The translations under genes were made by a program, and so were the position numbers. From positions 12,603-20,105 of the forward strand of contig DCAE01000083.1 in the NCBI GenBank assembly GCA_002311385.1: a DNA stretch of 7,503 bases, in the 5' to 3' direction. This stretch comes from Dehalococcoidia bacterium UBA1141 (lineage in GTDB: Bacteria; Chloroflexota; Dehalococcoidia; Lucifugimonadales; UBA3495). Of the stretch, positions 6,051-7,503 are shown piece after piece. The notes below the pieces were generated by a model. The model was not told the DNA's origin. It made no database searches and was given only the letters and a program-made list of their open reading frames with translations. Within the stretch, counting starts at the first letter, position 1. The number at the start of each line of letters is the position of its first letter.

Positions 6051-6079
6051 AGAATATCACGCTGTCTAGGCGGCATCAA
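6051..6079 (-). promoter_or_regulatory. Candidate sigma70-type promoter for tRNA-Arg
   Basis: On the - strand, TTGATG (6074-6079) and TATTCT (6051-6056) are exactly 17 nt apart, each with four of six consensus bases. The -10 ends 39 nt before the first tRNA base. The placement in the spacer between the SRPBCC gene and the tRNA is sensible, but the match is moderate. Confidence 0.35.
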
Positions 6080-6142
6080 GCCAGTTGAGCCCAAGCGAAA
6101 GGCTAAAATATATCCGGCTGTACCTCGGGTTACACCGGGTGG

Positions 6143-6763
6143 TCAATCTCCTGTTTCGGCTCGTGCGCGCCTCGCTAAACCATCTTTCTCCCGCCCTTCC
6201 AGTTTCTTTTTGATGCGGCCCAACTTGCCCCCGTGATCCATGAATAATCCGAAGGCTATCGACGGCATCCAGACCAGGTTCATCAGCACGAAAGGCCAGA
6301 CCACCGGAACCAATAGCACCAACCACCGGTAGTTCTTTCGGAGAGACGGGTATACCAGATCCGTGCCCTTGGTCACTCGTGTTGCCACGCCTAATAGCGT
6401 CGAGTCCTGCCTGTCCGGTTCCGGCGTCACCTGCTCCAAGTCAAAGAACTCGACCCGGTGCATCAGTCCGTTCTCCCCCATAATCCGGTATTCTAGGCGC
6501 TTATCGATCTCGGCCTCAGTCACCGTGCGCACGATGGTCTTAGTGGTATTTATGGTAGCGGTGCCCCATGTCCCTACGGTTACAGTGTCACAGACCTCCA
6601 GTTTCTGAAAAGTGGATCCCAGCTTGACGACACCTGGAGTTCCTAAATACTCTTTCGCATCGTTGTCCCACTCTCCGTGCAAGGAGAAGTCGGCCAAGTA
6701 TTGATAGACCTGGCTGACCGGCAGTCCAATTACTTTTGAATTCTTGACTCTGATTCGAACCAT
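6143..6763 (-). CDS. SRPBCC (START/polyketide-cyclase-like) protein with C-terminal membrane segment
   Basis: 206 residues. The first 140 or so look like an SRPBCC helix-grip domain: an opening beta strand, then PVSQVYQYLADFSLHGEWD (15-33), which is the usual helix followed by the W-D turn, then alternating beta strands including GTWGTATINTTKTIVRTVTE (64-83), RLEYRIMGENG (89-99) and a TLLGVATRVTKG strand (122-133). Such domains bind hydrophobic ligands in a deep cavity. The C-terminus adds a hydrophobic stretch (about 147-175, WLVLLVPVVWPFVLMN and on) followed by a basic tail rich in K and R, suggesting one membrane pass or hairpin with the tail in the cytoplasm. GAGGAA lies 5 nt before the ATG. 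Ligand and role are unknown. It is divergent from the dehydrogenase gene to its right. Confidence 0.8.
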   Translation of the reverse strand: MVRIRVKNSKVIGLPVSQVYQYLADFSLHGEWDNDAKEYLGTPGVVKLGSTFQKLEVCDTVTVGTWGTATINTTKTIVRTVTEAEIDKRLEYRIMGENGLMHRVEFFDLEQVTPEPDRQDSTLLGVATRVTKGTDLVYPSLRKNYRWLVLLVPVVWPFVLMNLVWMPSIAFGLFMDHGGKLGRIKKKLEGREKDGLARRARAETGD

Positions 6764-6787
6764 GGCGATTCCTCGACGTTTTCAGGC

Positions 6788-6793
6788 AATATA
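6788..6793 (-). promoter_or_regulatory. Candidate -10 element for the SRPBCC gene
   Basis: On the - strand TATATT matches five of six bases of the -10 consensus and lies 24 nt before the ATG. I find no convincing -35 hexamer at 16-18 nt, so it remains a weak call. Confidence 0.25.
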
Positions 6794-6943
6794 ATCAGGG
6801 CTTAATTCGAACCCTGGGCAGGCAGTTTTTTCTTATCAATTCTGTTCCAGACATACTCGCTGCTTGCAACCTTGTATGCCGGTGGACAAGAAAAGGGACC
6901 GGTAATAGACTGGGAGCGATTCAAGCCGAACATTAGGGTCAGT

Positions 6944-6968
6944 AAATCTATCTCGACAAATCTATCTC
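6944..6968 (+). repeat. Tandem 11-nt direct repeat AAATCTATCTC upstream of the dehydrogenase
   Basis: AAATCTATCTC occurs at 6944-6954 and again at 6958-6968, separated by GAC, giving a 14-nt period. The second copy ends directly at the Shine-Dalgarno sequence of the gene starting at 6983. The repeat could be a site for an activator or repressor, or a simple slippage duplication. Confidence 0.6.
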
Positions 6969-6976
6969 AAAAGGAA
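6969..6976 (+). promoter_or_regulatory. Ribosome binding site of the Ldh_2-family gene
   Basis: AAAAGGAA lies upstream of ATG 6983, with the AGGA core 7 nt from the start codon. It supports this start, and the protein's family N-terminus begins right after it. Confidence 0.65.
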
Positions 6977-6982
6977 CCAATC

Positions 6983-7503
6983 ATGCCCGTTTTCACACCC
7001 GAATACCTGCGCAAAGTCGCCTATAACATCTACGTGGCCAAAGGCACCCCGGAACATGAAGCGGAGATTGTAGCCACCCACCAAGTAAAGGCCAACCTCG
7101 TGGGCCACGATTCCCACGGCGTCATCCACATTCCCGAATACGTTGAGCGCATAAACAAGGGCCACATCATGCCCGGAGCAGAATTCGTGGTGGAAAGGGA
7201 GGCTCCCTGCACTGCGGTTATCAACGGAAACTGGGGCTTTGGCTTTGTGGTCACGGAGAAGGCAATGGCCATGGCCATCGAGAAGGCTAAGACCCATGGA
7301 GTGGCGGCAATCACCGTTCACTACCAGAGTCACATCGGCCGCTTGGGCGACTACGCCACCATGGCATTGAATGAAGGGATGATTGGAATGATTACCGCCG
7401 ATTCGGGGGCTGGACCCAAGGCGGTAGCGCCCTTCGGCGGCAGGGCTCGCCGGTTGGGAACCAACCCCATTTGCATCGGTATGCCCAGCGATTTGGAAGG
7501 CCC
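6983..7503 (+). CDS. Ldh_2-family NAD(P)-dependent dehydrogenase (malate/L-lactate/ureidoglycolate type), N-terminal part
   Basis: Only the first 173 complete codons are in the window; the family is usually about 330-360 residues, so roughly half is missing at the right edge. Seen: helical N-terminus, the family signature GHDSHGV (41-47), the NGNWGFGFVV segment (81-90), HYQSHIGRLGDYA (113-125) with the histidine and arginine expected near the substrate, and RLGTNPICIGMP (157-168). These are the conserved blocks of the type-2 malate/L-lactate dehydrogenase family, which uses NAD(P)H to interconvert 2-hydroxy and 2-oxo acids in the cytoplasm and includes ureidoglycolate and sulfolactate dehydrogenases. 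The substrate cannot be chosen from this half. A ribosome site and a tandem repeat lie directly upstream. Frames on the opposite strand here are antisense shadows. Confidence 0.92.
   Translation, partial: MPVFTPEYLRKVAYNIYVAKGTPEHEAEIVATHQVKANLVGHDSHGVIHIPEYVERINKGHIMPGAEFVVEREAPCTAVINGNWGFGFVVTEKAMAMAIEKAKTHGVAAITVHYQSHIGRLGDYATMALNEGMIGMITADSGAGPKAVAPFGGRARRLGTNPICIGMPSDLEG

Noticed and set aside
6790..6795. Perfect TATAAT on the + strand in the divergent region
   Set aside because: No acceptable -35 hexamer at 16-18 nt upstream, and it would give a leader of nearly 190 nt for the dehydrogenase. It overlaps the better-placed - strand -10 candidate.
6962..7333. Two - strand frames at the right end
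   Set aside because: They are antisense to the Ldh_2-family gene, which has the family signature motifs on the + strand and runs off the window edge.

Overview
The window looks like ordinary chromosomal DNA of a free-living bacterium with moderate G+C content. A lineage cannot be proven from 7.5 kb. Two different luciferase-like flavin oxidoreductases in tandem, an atypical M24 hydrolase, a zinc-ribbon threonine-synthase-like enzyme, an Ldh_2-family dehydrogenase and short CCCTCTCCC palindromes together remind me of uncultured Chloroflexota (SAR202 / Dehalococcoidia-like). That is inference from gene content, not from a marker gene. I see no insertion sequence, CRISPR array, phage gene or replication origin. 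No stretch longer than about 300 bases lacks a gene.

Layout, left to right. Positions 1-219 hold the end of a SpoU-type RNA 2'-O-methyltransferase, followed by a small GIY-YIG nuclease-domain protein with a TTG start (338-583). A short leader (584-674) with two interlocking inverted repeats comes before a four-gene + strand block (675-5297). The block contains LLM oxidoreductase 1, LLM oxidoreductase 2 (overlapping it by 4 nt), an M24-family metallohydrolase and a PLP-dependent threonine-synthase-like enzyme. Facing it on the - strand are a 79-residue protein (5334-5573), tRNA-Pro(UGG) (5669-5743), a palindromic spacer, tRNA-Arg(CCG) (5937-6011) and an SRPBCC-fold protein with a C-terminal membrane segment (6143-6763). 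After a 219-bp divergent intergenic region, an Ldh_2 (malate/L-lactate/ureidoglycolate-type) dehydrogenase begins at 6983 and runs off the right edge.

The 675-5297 block can be read as a small catabolic or modification cluster: two flavin- or F420-dependent redox steps, a dinuclear-metal hydrolase that keeps all five metal ligands but lacks two histidines usual in Xaa-Pro peptidases, and a PLP lyase/synthase-like enzyme with a non-canonical phosphate loop. The substrate cannot be deduced from sequence. The strongest items for follow-up are the altered active sites of the M24 and PLP enzymes, and the leader upstream of the block.
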